Source of the DNA: Chondrosia reniformis
Lineage: Eukaryota; Porifera; Demospongiae; Chondrillida; Chondrillidae
Length of the DNA stretch: 64,000 nt
Assembly (NCBI GenBank): GCA_947172415.1
Contig: OX359199.1
Span: 2,072,001 to 2,136,000 of the forward strand
Direction: 5' to 3'
Positions 35,962-49,800 of this stretch are shown in pieces. Both the position numbers and the translations under genes were made by a program. Under the pieces are notes generated by a model that saw nothing but the letters and a program-made list of their open reading frames with translations, searched no databases and was not told the DNA's origin. How positions within the stretch are numbered: the stretch's first letter is position 1; each line of letters starts with the position of its first letter.

Positions 35962-37371
35962 TTACGAGGATGTAGTTGAATCAGTGCTATTTATGGAAGG
36001 TGCTCCAAAGAGAACGGGATCATGGTCACTCTTTGTGGATGGAATCTCTTTATATTTGCACAATGGTATGATGAAACAAGTGATATCATCTCCACTGGCT
36101 ATTTGATGGTTACGAATTCTCCAACCTTTCGGCCCATAAATTCCTCGTGCAGCAGCTATGAGGTCATATGCGGCAGTGTGATAAAATGTTTCATTGAACT
36201 TGCCCATTTTTTCATATGTTTCCTGCAAAATCTGAGAGGCATCTTTGTTGGACAAGCACTCCCATAGGCCATCTGAAGCCATTATCAGCACATCAGTTTC
36301 CTTAAACTGATACGTATCCAAGTCATACACTCTCACTTCAGGGAGTGGAGTTAAAAAAGGCTTCACAAAGATGTTTCCAGGTGCCTCCAGAAAATGATCA
36401 CCAAATCCTCTTGAGGTACCAATAGTTGCAAGCAAACGAGCCCTCTTACCATGGCCTGAGATCATTGGAACATGAGTCACATCATGCTCTGTGACTGTGT
36501 GATAGATCCATCCATTGGTGTGACGATCACGGCAGAAAACTTTACTGTCTTTGTCCTTTTTTCGTAGACGACGCTGAAACTCAAGTCTGCCAAAGTAGTC
36601 ACCTAATAGCTGAGGCTGGAGGAATGCTAAAGTCTGCAATCGAATACGGTCTGTCTCTGGAGTGAAATCCATTGACATTGGGATAATATCACTGAAATCA
36701 TTCAAGAGAAGGAAGGCACGGCAGTCACCAGCATTAGCTACATATAGCTTGTTCTGTAGAAACAGCACAACCAGAACAGTGCACCCGCCATCAATTTTGT
36801 ACATCTGTGATTCTGTTCTTATCTGTTCATCCATCTCAACAAAAGCCTTCTCTAGAGCACCTATGATAAGCTCGTCTTTTGGGATTGGCTCTGTGATGTA
36901 CCCCAGGCCGGGATCATCCTCTGTGACTACTTCAGTCTTGTTCTGTATCAGATACTGCTTAATGCCATCAAGTTTGGCCTCCACATGTTTGTGAAGTGTG
37001 TTGGCAGCCCAGAGTGCAGCATCTGCTCCAGCATGACCATCAAATATACCAAAGTACGCATAAGGTAGCTTGACGTGTTTAGTATCAGAATCAATCACGT
37101 CTATCGATTCCACATAAAACGATGCCTGGTCTTCATTCTTAAACATGGTCTTCCCAGAATTAATCACTTCGGCATATCCTGCATTCCAAGTAACTGAAGC
37201 AACATCGGAAGGCTGCAAGATCTTCCTTATTCCGTGGTCCTTGGCTTCGTCTAAATCACTCTGCGAAAGTCCCAGGAAAGCCGGTCTCTGATAGTCATAG
37301 CTCACGGGTTTTTGGGAGGATTTGGCCCCTTCGATTTCACGAGGATTAGGAATAGATTTCACGCCCTCCAT
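35962..37371 (-). CDS. PPM1H: PP2C-family protein phosphatase, PPM1H/PPM1J/PPM1M type
   Basis: A single uninterrupted 469-codon frame. The family is metal-dependent Ser/Thr phosphatases; vertebrate PPM1H dephosphorylates Rab GTPases and opposes LRRK2. Motifs in order: GYAEVINSGKTMFKNEDQAS (65-84), YFGIFDGHAGADAA (106-119) with metal-binding D111/G112, IDGGCTVLVVLFLQNKLYVA near 193-212 and NAGDCRA, FTPETDRIRLQTLAFLQPQL (236-255), ATIGTSRGFGDH (315-326), ASDGLWE with D367, and SGDDITCF with D428/D429. The flap matches PPM1H/J/M but lacks the long loop human PPM1H has after the DGH motif. The ATG follows TTCTTTTAG directly, so a non-coding first exon upstream is likely. It diverges from the AKAP9-like gene. 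Confidence 0.92.
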   Translation of the reverse strand: MEGVKSIPNPREIEGAKSSQKPVSYDYQRPAFLGLSQSDLDEAKDHGIRKILQPSDVASVTWNAGYAEVINSGKTMFKNEDQASFYVESIDVIDSDTKHVKLPYAYFGIFDGHAGADAALWAANTLHKHVEAKLDGIKQYLIQNKTEVVTEDDPGLGYITEPIPKDELIIGALEKAFVEMDEQIRTESQMYKIDGGCTVLVVLFLQNKLYVANAGDCRAFLLLNDFSDIIPMSMDFTPETDRIRLQTLAFLQPQLLGDYFGRLEFQRRLRKKDKDSKVFCRDRHTNGWIYHTVTEHDVTHVPMISGHGKRARLLATIGTSRGFGDHFLEAPGNIFVKPFLTPLPEVRVYDLDTYQFKETDVLIMASDGLWECLSNKDASQILQETYEKMGKFNETFYHTAAYDLIAAARGIYGPKGWRIRNHQIASGDDITCFIIPLCKYKEIPSTKSDHDPVLFGAPSINSTDSTTSS

Positions 37372-37893
37372 CTAAAAGAAGAAGACATTGTAATGTTAAA
37401 ATATCCTTCCAAATTAGGTAAGGTTAAGTATAGATATTGAATGCTGCTACACACTTAGTTTCAATACATAACGAAATCTTGAAAGCAAATAAGACGATAT
37501 AAGAATACTTGTATTCTAATTAGAATCATAAAAACACGTGGATAAGATGTTAGTCGGAAACATAGTTAACTTCAATGTATTCCTGCAAGAATTGCGGGCC
37601 ACTTTAGCAAATCTACTTTAGAGGCTTAGCTCCGCTGGTGTCAGTAACACTTTAGATTGCCCAAAGGGTGGCCTACATATAACTAAACCAAATACAATCT
37701 GTTATTTATTGTATGCTTACTATAATCTATGATCAGCCTGGCGGCGTTGGACACCACAGTAAATTCTTGTAGGAAACAAGTGGGAGGAAAAGCCTATAAT
37801 TTGTATGGCTTTTAGAGTGGGCGTTAACCGTCATTATTTTGCCACATTCGGTTAACCGCCAATTGTCACTTCTTGTGTACAAGTCCTTTCGAA
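37372..37893. promoter_or_regulatory. Divergent promoter region, PPM1H-like / AKAP9-like
   Basis: The 522 bases between the two coding starts must hold both promoters and probably the PPM1H-like 5' untranslated exon and first intron. It contains TTCTTTTAG abutting the PPM1H-like ATG on the minus strand and a moderately GC-richer patch around 37590-37660. No clear TATA box is visible. Confidence 0.5.
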
Positions 37894-40800
37894 ATGGATT
37901 CGGATGAATGGGTGGATAAAGTTGAAGCTGGCAAAAAGGCTGTAAGTAGAATGTGATTTGTCTCAATTTGATTTGCTCCACAATGTGTGCAGTTTAAACT
38001 TGTTAAGCTTCTTCATTTTGTCTGTAATAATGTTAATGATGTTCTCTATGCAATAGCTTCTTGAGTATCAAAAGAAGAAAAAGAAGAAAGGTAAAAAGAA
38101 AACTGCCAAGACGACTGGTGACGACAGCCTAAATGAATGTTCGAGTTATTCCGTATCAGAAATCTCCTCGCATCAAACGGTTTCAAAGGATGAAGGGGGC
38201 AATGTAAGTATAATTCGTGCGAGCATGTCGACTCTATTAGATCCTTATACTGCTTGTCATTTATGGGGTCTAGTGGTTGGTAGCAACCATTTTAATGTTG
38301 AGATATTTACACTTCCAATGTTGCTATGAGCATGAATGGCTTCCTATTATAATAAGGTGGTTTTGTACTTACAGTATCTTTTAAATGTACAAATCACTGT
38401 ATGTACGTACATTAGATAAGACACTTGAGGCTGGCAGTCACATTGAGCTGGTGGTTGTTCTGCACAGCGTCATTTATTCACAAAACAGTGATTAGTTGTA
38501 TCAGTTATTAGTATAAAAGCAAGACCTTTTTCATTGTCCAGAATATACTTATATCTAGTCAAATAAAGCAGTAGTGGGTGATAAATCAATGTGATTTGTG
38601 TCAGATAATCTGATGATAATAGCTATGACTGTGAGAGCTGTCAACCACTTATTCATTAAGCATTCAAGTCTTTAATTAGATTGCTTGCTTGAAAGACCAT
38701 CTTTTAGACAAATGATTATCTAGTAGTGTTTCAGATGTTCAAATCTTAACTTACACATCTACCCATGTCCAGTGTTGACAAATGGAAGGCTAATGTCTTA
38801 TAGATTGTCCTTGGGTGTTCTGGTAGTGTTTTGTGAATAACTACAAATGGGTGTCCACTTATTTCATTTAAGTGAGTATGTACATACGTATGTGTAGTTT
38901 ATTCAATTCAGTATTCATATTTAAACCCGGGGTCTCATTAGCCAGAGGCCCCAGTAATATACATATGAAAAATCTAAGATACCATTTTCCTACATGCTAT
39001 ATGCCTATTCTGTAAAAAGAGCCTATAGGGGAACTAAACCTAAAGAGAGCTTTAGATGAAGATACAGTAGTCTTTTCTTCCTTCTTTTCCCTTCTTTCAT
39101 CTTCTTCAATATGCACAAGATTAAAGGAAGTCAATTTTTGCCCCCCCCCATAACAAAAATTTCTGGATGAACCCTGAACCTTAAAATGGTTCAGAAATAC
39201 ATACATATAATTAAATTTAATATACATACAGTACGTACGTATATTAACACTTACTTACAGTTACTGGGGAGAGAATTTAGTTGAAAAATACATATGCAGT
39301 TGGTTGATGTGGCCTTTTGAAGATGATTTTGTCACTTGGGGAAGACTATTCTAAAGGTTATAGGTTTTATTAGGTGGCTCAGTTATTGTTATTTAGTTGA
39401 TTCATTAAATATCCGTGCCAATGGTCTTTGAACCTCATAACTCCTCATACATATGTACGTAAGTATACGTATACTGTCTGTGATACTTGTCAGATGTAGG
39501 CATTGTTTTCGAGATGTACTGTTAGTGTATGATGAGTTGTTTTCACTTATCTTTCTGTATCTTCATGAACAATGAACCATGTATGCACGTACGTACGTAT
39601 GTGCTTGCTTTTTAACAAAATGGCCAATCTTTGCACATTCGTAAATATAAAAGTCACTGTAAATGACTCCCTAAGTGAAATTGACATCCTTCCATTATAA
39701 TACGTACATACCAAGGCTAGCTCTCACAAGACTTAGTTCCCTATAGGTCTTTTACTCTAAAGTCCATTGATGTAGCATGTTGAAAAATGATGTGTTGATT
39801 ATTCATACGTATGTATGTATATATTTTTACCAGTCTGTCTGTTAAGGCAGTTGGATGTACGTGCGTATGTTTATACATGACATATTGAATTACATACGCT
39901 ATTTTATATACATAATTTATTAACTATGCTGTTGAAGTTTTTTATTTTGCTTACTATAGGGTAGCATTAGCCAGGAGAAGACTGCAGAAGATGACAGTTT
40001 GGATGGTGTTGCAAATAATTCTGTTGATGAGATGAGTTCATCTGAAAATCTCAGGGATATCCAGGTAAGTACAGGTTTTTGTATATATGTACATTATACA
40101 TATAAGGTCATTTTGACATCAGTTACGTACGTACGTATAACCTAATTTATGCAAAATGCAGCTGACTTTCCATTAAAGAAAATTTCTTTTAAGACTTACT
40201 TCTCTGTAAATTTCACAGAAAACCTCTCCTTAATTAGTGATGTTTCTAAGATGTTGAATTGTACCCTTACCAATCTTTTCTAGTGCAGTCCTGATGTACG
40301 TATGTATGTAAGCCATTTTGTTTAGTTCTATGTACGGTACATAGGGTATGGATGGTAAAATTGTTTAGATGAGAACTGAAACTTTTGCTGCAAGCTTTGA
40401 GGTGCCTTATAAAACTCCTTACAGCTACTGGGACGGATATATACTTATCAGCCTGTTTAGTGATTTATTGCTGGCAGCAGCTTGATGGGATACGTACCTT
40501 ATCATTGTCATGCAGGTTGATCATTGTACGTATGCCCAAGCAGACCATAAACTGCTTCAACTAATTTTTTAAACCACTTACGTATTAACCCTGTTTGCCT
40601 ATACCTTTCTACCGTACTCTCTGATACCTTTCCATAGCTGTTTTAGGGAACACCACATGAAATGGGTTTAAAGGTGTTCGCTCTAAACCCATTTTCTGAA
40701 GGCCACGTACCATACATACTTACGTACATATTTTGATTAGGCATGGACAGTTTAATATATGTACGTACGTACGTAGTGCATCCTTAATACGTATATGATA

Positions 40801-43800
40801 AGCTAGGGCATACAAATTAGCCTCACTGTAGTACATCTACGTAGGCAATGTAATAACTGCTACTGTTATTATACGTACATATCTATGGTGCCGCTGAAGT
40901 ACTGATAAACCAAGAAAGCCTATAGCAAGAATGAGGAAAGTATGTACATACTGTACGTACGTATATCAGGAATTGAATGCGTGTATCAAACTTGCGAGTT
41001 TTGACTGGGTGATGCGTATACACATCCCGTATACCTAAGCTTTATATCGCATTCTTTTAACCACAATGATTACTTACACCTATAATTCGCAATCTTTTAT
41101 TCTCGGATTCAATTCCTGATGTATATATTACACATAGCCAAGAAGTTTTGCAGTATTAGTGGCCATGTTGGTTAAGCTAATAAGCTGATTGACATATGAC
41201 ACAGTCACGCAAAGGAACAACAGAGACTAACCTAGGCTTCATTAAGTCTACGTATCAGCTACTATTCTTACAATCCACATCTGCTTGAAATGGTTAGAGT
41301 TACAGTTTGTATGCCTATGTATGTATGTACGTACCTAGTAAAGGTGTAAATTGCTGTAGACCATAGCAAAGAAGGCTCCTTTGCTGAACATAATATGGAT
41401 TACTGAAGTTTGCACAATCAAGTACCGGGTTAACTGAGATGGATATATGTACTGTATATACGTACAAACGGGGGCTATCTTTGCTTCATGATAGCTTGCC
41501 TTACTTTATAACTCAACAATAAGAAAATGCTAAATTTGCCAAATGTAATTAAACAGTAACAGTATTGAGCGTACTAGTACATACGTATATGTAGTACTCT
41601 ATTGATTCTTTGCTTTATTTCCTTTTAGGTGAATGCTGATTTCACAAAGCAGCCGTCAGATGCGGATTCTATTTTTCACCAACATTCATCAGAAGGTCTA
41701 CCATCCATAACTGGGCAGGCTGACTCAAATGTAGGCTTAACAGCTACCTCCTCCCGACTCGAGTCACAGAAATCACCCTTTCTCCCTTTAGACTCTGGAG
41801 TGAGTCTGCCAATGACAACTCCGGACTTTGATCAGAAGTCTGGAACAAACTATACCCCAGCCCTCTCCTTGCAGCCATTTTCTGAACCTTCTATACATAG
41901 CTCCTTCATACAATCATCTCTTCCTGGTATGTATAATGCTGAAACTGAAAGATTGAAGGCTACTATTAGTGATATGAAATCTCGGCACCAGAGGGAGATT
42001 GACAACTTGAAGAAAATGCACCAGGAAAGATTGGCAGAGCTTCAGCAAAATGCAGAAGTTAATGTGAGTGCAGCTCACAAGCAGCTTGCGGAGCAGCAGA
42101 AACAGCATGATGATGCTCAGGTTGCTTTGCTAGCAGCTCTAGACAAGGAGCAAGCTGTAATCAAGTCAGTACAGCAGAGCAAAGAACAGCTGGCACATGA
42201 AGTGATGCAGTTGAAGAAGAAATTGCCTGAAGAAGAGTCAAAGAATGCTCAATTGTATGCACAGTGTCAGGCCCTGCAGCAAGATTTGGCATCAGTACAA
42301 TCAGAAAGAGATTTACTGCACCTTAAAATTTCAGAAGTGTCCAACAAATTAGATGATACCTTGCAACTGAGGCAAGCAGACAGCTGCAAGTGGGAAGAAG
42401 AGAGAATTCACCTAACGAGACAATTGGAGACACAGATCAAGGAGGCAGAAAAGTTGTCATTTTCTGATTTTGAAAGCCAACTTGAGAACCTTACAAACCA
42501 GCTTGAAGAAGCCCAGCAGCGTGAGCAACAAGCAATGTTAGCAGTGGATGCCATGAGGCAGCAGCATTCCTCTGAGATTGAGGCCCTTCAGAGAGAGGCA
42601 GAAAAGAAAGTCTTGAATCAGGAGCTACAGAGCAAGAAAGATGCAGAAGAGTTTGAGAATCAGCTTAATTTGTACAGACAGAAGATTGAGCATTTGGAAA
42701 GTACCAAGGCGCAGGAAAAGGATTCCGGCAATTTGTTGCTGGAGGTGCAGCAGCTGGGGCAGCAGCTAGCTGAATCCAGGTCTGCTCTCAGTGTTCTCAC
42801 TGAAGAGAGAGATTTAACACTCAGAGAAAAGGCAAGACTAGTTGAAGAATTGCAGGTAGCAATGAAATTCAGAGAGGCGGCTTCCGAGAAGAGTAAAGAG
42901 TATACAGAGAAGTTATCATTTCTGGAAGATGCCAACCAGGAGCTGGAGGAGACCAACAGAGCCTTATTGTCCCAAATGGAGCAGCTAAATTGCCGAATAG
43001 AAGAATCAGAGGCAAAGTATCATGTTACCATTGAGGAAAGAGACACTTTAATCAGAGATAAAGAAGATTTGGAAGAAGAAAAGGAAAGATTGCTTACAGA
43101 TATGGCTGATAAACAATCAGAAGTACATGACTTAAGAAAATCATCTGAGGAATTGAATGATGAAGTAAATCGACTTCAAAATGAAATCTCCATGTTCCAA
43201 TCAAGCTCTAAATCTCCATTACCCCCTAAAGAGGCAGAAGCTAGTGAATTGTTAAAGATGCTTTCTGTTAGAATTGATTCTGCAATGAAGACTGACTTGG
43301 CAGATGCAGGAATAGAGGCCACAGATGTACAAAGCCTAATATCCAATCTTTCCAAAAGGGTACAAGAAAAATCAAAAGAAATTTCACAGCTAGAGAAATA
43401 CAATGAGCAGCTACAAGAATCCCTTCGAAAAGCTCAAAAAGATTTACAGCATACCCACAGGGATGTGGTGCCGTACCCGAGAGAGAGTTCTGTAGAGACC
43501 TTTCTCAGTTTCCAATCGTCCAAGAGTACACTTGAAGCACAGGTAGAAAAGGAACGAAAGAAGCTTGAGGAGAAACTGGCTGAGAAGGACGAGATTCAGG
43601 CACAGTTGCAAACGCACGAAGCTGAGCTTATCCAAAAGCAGTCAGAGAAGGAAATGTTAGAGGCCCTTCTGAAGGAGAAAGCCATCTTGGAAAAAGAATT
43701 AATGAGCCAGAAAGAACAACTGCAGAGCAGCCTAGAGGAAATACAAGCCAAGCTAATGGAGCAAGAGGAAAATCATGAGAAAGAATTAACTTTTGTTGAA

Positions 43801-46800
43801 GAGGATCTTTGTCAGAAGCACTCTGCTGAAGTGAATCGCCTTGAAGTCCAGCACCAGTCCAATCTAGAGGCCAATGAAGCACTCCTCAATGAGCAGCACA
43901 ATGAGCAGCTCAAGGAGCTTGAAGAGACCCACCAGTCAGAGGTATCTTAAGTTGTACTTTTTGCCAGGTAGTTCTGCATAAATTATTTCGGAATCATTAC
44001 TTTGAGCTGGTATTTTTCAATACCTGGCAGGTCGAAACATGAAACATCAAATTTAGTTATTTTTTCTTCATTGTATAAGTTTGTCATGTAATTTTCTAAT
44101 GATTTTTGTTAAGTTTTCGTTTTTGGGTCCTGCCAGATGCTCAGCAATGTCATGAAATAATTTATGGAGTATTGCTTGGCTTGCATGAACCTGCCATCTG
44201 CACATTACTTGAATATGCAATTAGTTTAGAGTATACATATGTACGTACGTATATGTAACTACGTACGTACCAGCCCTGGTATAAATTTCTTGGAATAAGT
44301 TAGAATAGATAGTGCCTTGGAAGGAGTGCACAATATGTCTATGTAACCCCACACAAGCAGTCGTATGCTTGAAATTGCCACAAAACCTGCTCCTATAAAC
44401 AGCTGATGCAGTTTGATGAACTGTACTTATTACCGAAGTTTTGGGACCTGAATATTTGTCACTATATATCAATTAGGTTATAGAATGTACTAACCGATAT
44501 TGATATTGAAAATGCAGTGTCAGCTAGCAACTGGTATTTGTGTACATATACAGTACGTATGTTCTCCAAAACCTTCCACCTACTATATTAATGCTTCTTA
44601 TACTACAGAATTATAGATATACGTACGTATACCAATGAAGCTGGTTGATGTGTGCTGTTTGTTCTTTTGTTAGCTAAAAAGCTTGAAAGAGTCACTCACT
44701 AGTGAATTTAGTTGTAAAATTCAGGAACTACAAGAAAGTTTGGATTGCCAAAAGAACAAGGCTTTGTCTCTTGAACAGTCACACGAGGAGCAGGTGCAGT
44801 TGCTAAAGAAAGAATACTCAGATCACCTTTCAAAGCAAAAGGATGAATTAACAACCACTTTCTCTGAAAAACAGGCATTAATGGCCAAAGAAATAAAACT
44901 GCTCGAGGAACAAAGAAACGAAATTCAAGCTTCTTCTGCTAGTACTGAGGCTTCTCTAAAGAAAGATTTAATGGAAAGCCAGAGGTCCTGCAAAGAAATC
45001 AGAAATGAGCTAAAAGAGCAGATATCAGAAAATGAGGCACTTCTTGCAAAAGTACAAATCGAAATATCAAGCACCAAGACTTCTCTTCGCGGAGAATGTG
45101 ATCAGCAGATTGAAGAACTGAAAGCAAACCATGCTAAGCAGGTACTAATTTTAGAAGAGAAGCACCAAGAGGAATTGGAAAAGCTTAGGACAAAGCAGGA
45201 GTTGACCAAGCAAACATTACACGTGGAGGTGCCGGAAATGCAGACTTTGCAGGAATGTTTGCAAGAGAGGGAGAACAAGTTGAAGAGTTACCAGGTACGT
45301 ACACAAGAGTGTCTGTTAGTGTTGTGGAAGATGTTTTACAAAACATGTATCCAAATAATTGAAGTGGTTATACAGTATGACTTGTACGTACGTATGTATG
45401 AATGGTCACCTCTCTAGGATAGTTACTACCACTTCTATCAAGTCCCAAAATTCACACTGTATTGCTTTAAACCCTTATAATGTAATCACCTGTGTAATGC
45501 AGCCAGATAAATTAGGCTGGGTTCCACTTTAAATGTGGTTGTGCATGTAACTGGTTGTGAGCCTATAATATCCTTGCCCTGAGAGCACTCTTAACAAAGA
45601 TTTCTCTAGGGTATTAGGTGTTACTTCAGTTGACCACAGAATTTTGAAATGTTTGCCTGTAAAGATATACGTACTTTTAACTCTTTTTAACCATTTTAAG
45701 GAACAAATGAACCGGATGGAGAAAGACCACACTGAAACTGTCCAAAGCTTGCGAGGACAACTAGACACAGGAGAACAGCAAGTAGCTAGTCTACAGCATC
45801 AGCTGGCACAGGCTCAGGAAACACTGGAGAAGGAGGTCACTACCCAACTTTCACAGCAGGAGGCCACACTGAGAGCTGCTTACAGTGAAGAGAGACAGAC
45901 AGCAATAGAGGAACTGCAGACAAAGCACAATGAGGAGTTGGCTGATGCTCAGAAGAAGCTCCTGGAAGTCAATAAGGAAAAGATCAAGGCTGACGAGTCT
46001 CTGCTTCACTTGAAGAACACTTGCAAAACTGAGGCTGAGGAATACAAGCAGCTACTGGATGAAAAGAATGCATTAGTAGAATCCTATAAACAGGCCATTG
46101 ACAGTCAGGAATCTAAAATGGGTAGTGCTTTGACAAGCCTTGAAGCCACCTTGAAGAGTGGATATGAAAGCAAGGTCCAAGAATTAAGAGATTTGCATGC
46201 AGAACAGCTGAATCTTTTGAAAGACCAACAGCGAAGGAAGCTAGAAGAAGTCCAGACCCGTCTTCAGGCAGAGCATGGTGATGCTGTGCAGAGACTGGTG
46301 GCAGAGAGGGACAATCATTTGGCTGAGTTGCTAGTGGAGCTCAGGGCTTCAGAAGTAAGCTTCCACATACGTACGTACGTACAAGTATCAATACATTAGT
46401 CTTGAACACCACTATTAGATTGTAATAATCCATATAAACAAGCCTGTTTGAAATCTATACTATAGGCAAAATGTTCACAGCTGAAAGAAAAATGCTCTGA
46501 ATCAATGGAAGATATTGAAAAGCGTGAGCAGCTCATTAAAAAAGAACTGGAGCAGAAAAACAGAGAGTTGGCAATGTTGAGGCAGGATAGGGATGCCTTC
46601 ACAAAGAATATGTTAGTTTTTGTTGATTAAAGGTTCCCAGTTAGCCAAAATGTTCTTTTTCAATTTATGCTGTTGCTTATGTTAGCACCTACACATGCAT
46701 AAATATTTACGTACATATGTAAATGATATTTGTGTTTCAAATCATTTTGACCAGTTACTAGTCGGATCAAAGGTTTTTCTACACATATGTACGTATATTC

Positions 46801-49800
46801 ATTTCTGGTTATGTTAAAGTTGATTTCTTTATCACAGAGGCGAGACATCAGAGCAGTTAGCAACCTTACAATCCCAAGTACATCTGTATGAGACTTATGC
46901 ATCGAGACTTTGGCATTTGAGTGTGAGGCCGAATGTTCGTAGGACCTCGCATAGCACTTCTACCATTTCAGAGGTTGATGGACCGGCTGATCCTGACCAA
47001 CCCTTTGATGTAAGGCATTCTTAAATTGAGGGATATTTTGTCAAGTTAAGTGTTGTATGTACGTATGTACGTACCTACGTATGTGTGATAAGTAAAATAT
47101 TCACTGGAAAAATATTACGCCAAACCAGCCAAGTGACCGAAGTCTAATCTTGGCTGAGGGACCAAAGTCCTATTAAAAATGGCAACCAGTGATCGCCTCC
47201 CAGTCATCCCAGATGGAAAAAAAATTCATCAAAGAACCAGTTTCACTTGTGGTTGATTAATAAAGTGGAGACAGTCATCCAACTCACCATTATTGAAGTG
47301 TACCACACTGATGAGCCCAAATGAGGGCGAAACAGCTGTCTGTGATTCTTTGATAAAATTTTTTTCCATCTTGGATGACTGGGAGGAGATCACTGGTTGC
47401 CATTTTTAATAGGACTTCGGTCCCCCAGCCAAGATTAGACTTCGGTCACTTGGCTGGTCTGGCGTAATATTTTTCCAGTGAATATTTTACTTATCATCCT
47501 AGCCTTTGCACGGCTAATTGCAATTAACTCCCTTTTTCATACCTATGTGTATGCATATTTTCTAATACCTTTCTGGATGAGGCACTTACGTACAATCAAG
47601 GAATTATTTTTTGCCTAGATGACACTGTACGTACGTACGTATATATGTTACTCCATTCACTGTAATCTCTACTGTATAATACATGTACGCATGTACGTAT
47701 AAGTTGCTGCCACTCCAAAATGTCATCTCCATGTGTTCCTGGATCTGGCTATGGATAGAATACAACTAATTTCTTCAACCACACTGTAATAATGTAACTA
47801 TCTTTATCGTAATACTCTATATACGCATATATTTTATTAAATTGATCTTTGAAGTAATCAACAAAAGGGTGTATGCATGCGTATGTACAATATGCCTTTA
47901 TGATAATCTTTCAGCTTAAGCTGTTGTTACCCTGTAATACTTTTAGAGTGATCGTGCATGTACATATGTAGGAGTGTACTGTAGGTGTATTTCCTACTTT
48001 CAGTCTTTTGTGTCTCCACTGTTTAATTGATATTGTAGCTCAGCACATATACAGTGGACACCACTCTAGCCCCTGGGGAAGAGACTGCTATTGGGAATGA
48101 TACAACACTTGATCTGGAAGGACAGTTAGTGCATGAAATGACCAAAGGCAATCTGGAAGATGGTGAACAAATGCTCCAATTGCCAACTGGTATGTACGTA
48201 TGTACATATTCCTTACAATTCCCTTATGGGCATGTGTTTTAATTGTTCTGGGTGTCCATTTGTGAATTCTAGAGAAATAGTGTTTAATTGTCTCAAAACA
48301 AGTAAAATGTACCGAAAACATAATAAATCATGTTTAATGGATAGAAAGCATGGTAAAATGTTATGAAAAACATTGTAATATTTTAACAAGATATTGAAAA
48401 CCAGCAGTTTAAACGTTACTTTAAATATTCTCTTACGACTACAAATATATGTAAGTATATATTTATGTACATGTGCATGTGTTTGTAATTAGATTATGGA
48501 GACCAGCTAAGGGCTGTTTATGTATTCTTGCAGAACATCTTACAAGAAAAGAGCAGGGTTTGTGCAACATACGTATAGTAGTTTATAATTTTCACTCTAT
48601 CTACTGAATGAATGTGTTCATGGGTATTTAGAATGAAGCTACAAGATCCAGTCTGGAGGACCAAAACACAAGTGATGTAGATGGGCTGCAACAGCTTATA
48701 AGAGATCTGAAACAGAAAGAGAAGAAAATGATGGACCAGCTGGCACAGGCTCAGGAAACACTTGAGAAGGAGGTCACTGCCCAACTTTCACAGCAGGAGG
48801 CCACACTGAGAGCTGCTTACAGTGAAGATAAAGAAACAGCATTAGATGCACTGCAGACAAAGCACAATGAAGAGATGGCTGATGCTCAAAAGAAGCTCCT
48901 GGAAGTTAAAAGGGAAAAGATTGAGGTTGATGTATCCATGCTTCACTTGAAGAACACTTATCAGTCTAAGGTTGATGAGTACAAACGGCAGCTTGATGAG
49001 AAAGATAAGGCTATGAAGAGAGCAATTGATGACTTGATCGCTAAACATACTGACCAACTGAAGCTGCTTGAAGAGGAGCATCAAAGGAATTTGAGTAACC
49101 AGGAAATGGTATGTCAATCATAGCTCAAGTCACATATTTTGTTGAGTTATGTGTGTTTTCCAAAAGGAGGCAAGTACGTACACTACTCCTAAAGGTCACT
49201 TTAAGATAAAACTGTTGTATCCTCATCCAAAGCTCTCACTAGGTTTAGTTCCCTATAGATACGTAGACCTTTACACTAATGAAACAATGTGTTAGACTTT
49301 TCATATGTCATATACGTACATACGTACGTAACCTTAAAATGTCATTTTTATTCTACAGACTGAACTGAGTCAGTTAGAGCAGCATTACAAGAACATGTTG
49401 GAGACTCTAGGGAGGGAACTAGCAGAGGAACAGCAACAAGTAGCTAGTCTACAACATCAGCTGGCACAGGCTCAGGAAACACTGGAGAAGGAGGTCACTG
49501 CCCAACTGTCGCAGCAGGAGGCCACACTGAGAGCTGCTTACAGTGAAGAGAGACAGACAGCAATAGAGGAACTGCAGACAAAGCACAATGAGGAGTTGGC
49601 TGATGCTCAGAAGAAGCTCCTGGAAGTCAATAGGGAAAAGATCAAGGCTGACGAGTCTCTGCTTCACTTGAAGAACACTTATCAGTCTGAGGTTGATGAG
49701 TACAAACGGCAGCTTGATGAGAAAGATAAGGCTATGAAGAGAGCAAATGATGACTTGATCGCTCAACATAATGACCAACTGAAGCTGCTTGAAGAGGAAT

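Noticed and set aside
36022-36994. Plus-strand frames across the PPM1H-like gene
   Set aside because: The minus-strand frame has all PP2C motifs in order; the plus frames have no family features.
40730-40780. TACGTA runs as telomere-like repeats
   Set aside because: The units are short, palindromic and scattered through the whole window; they do not form long directional arrays.
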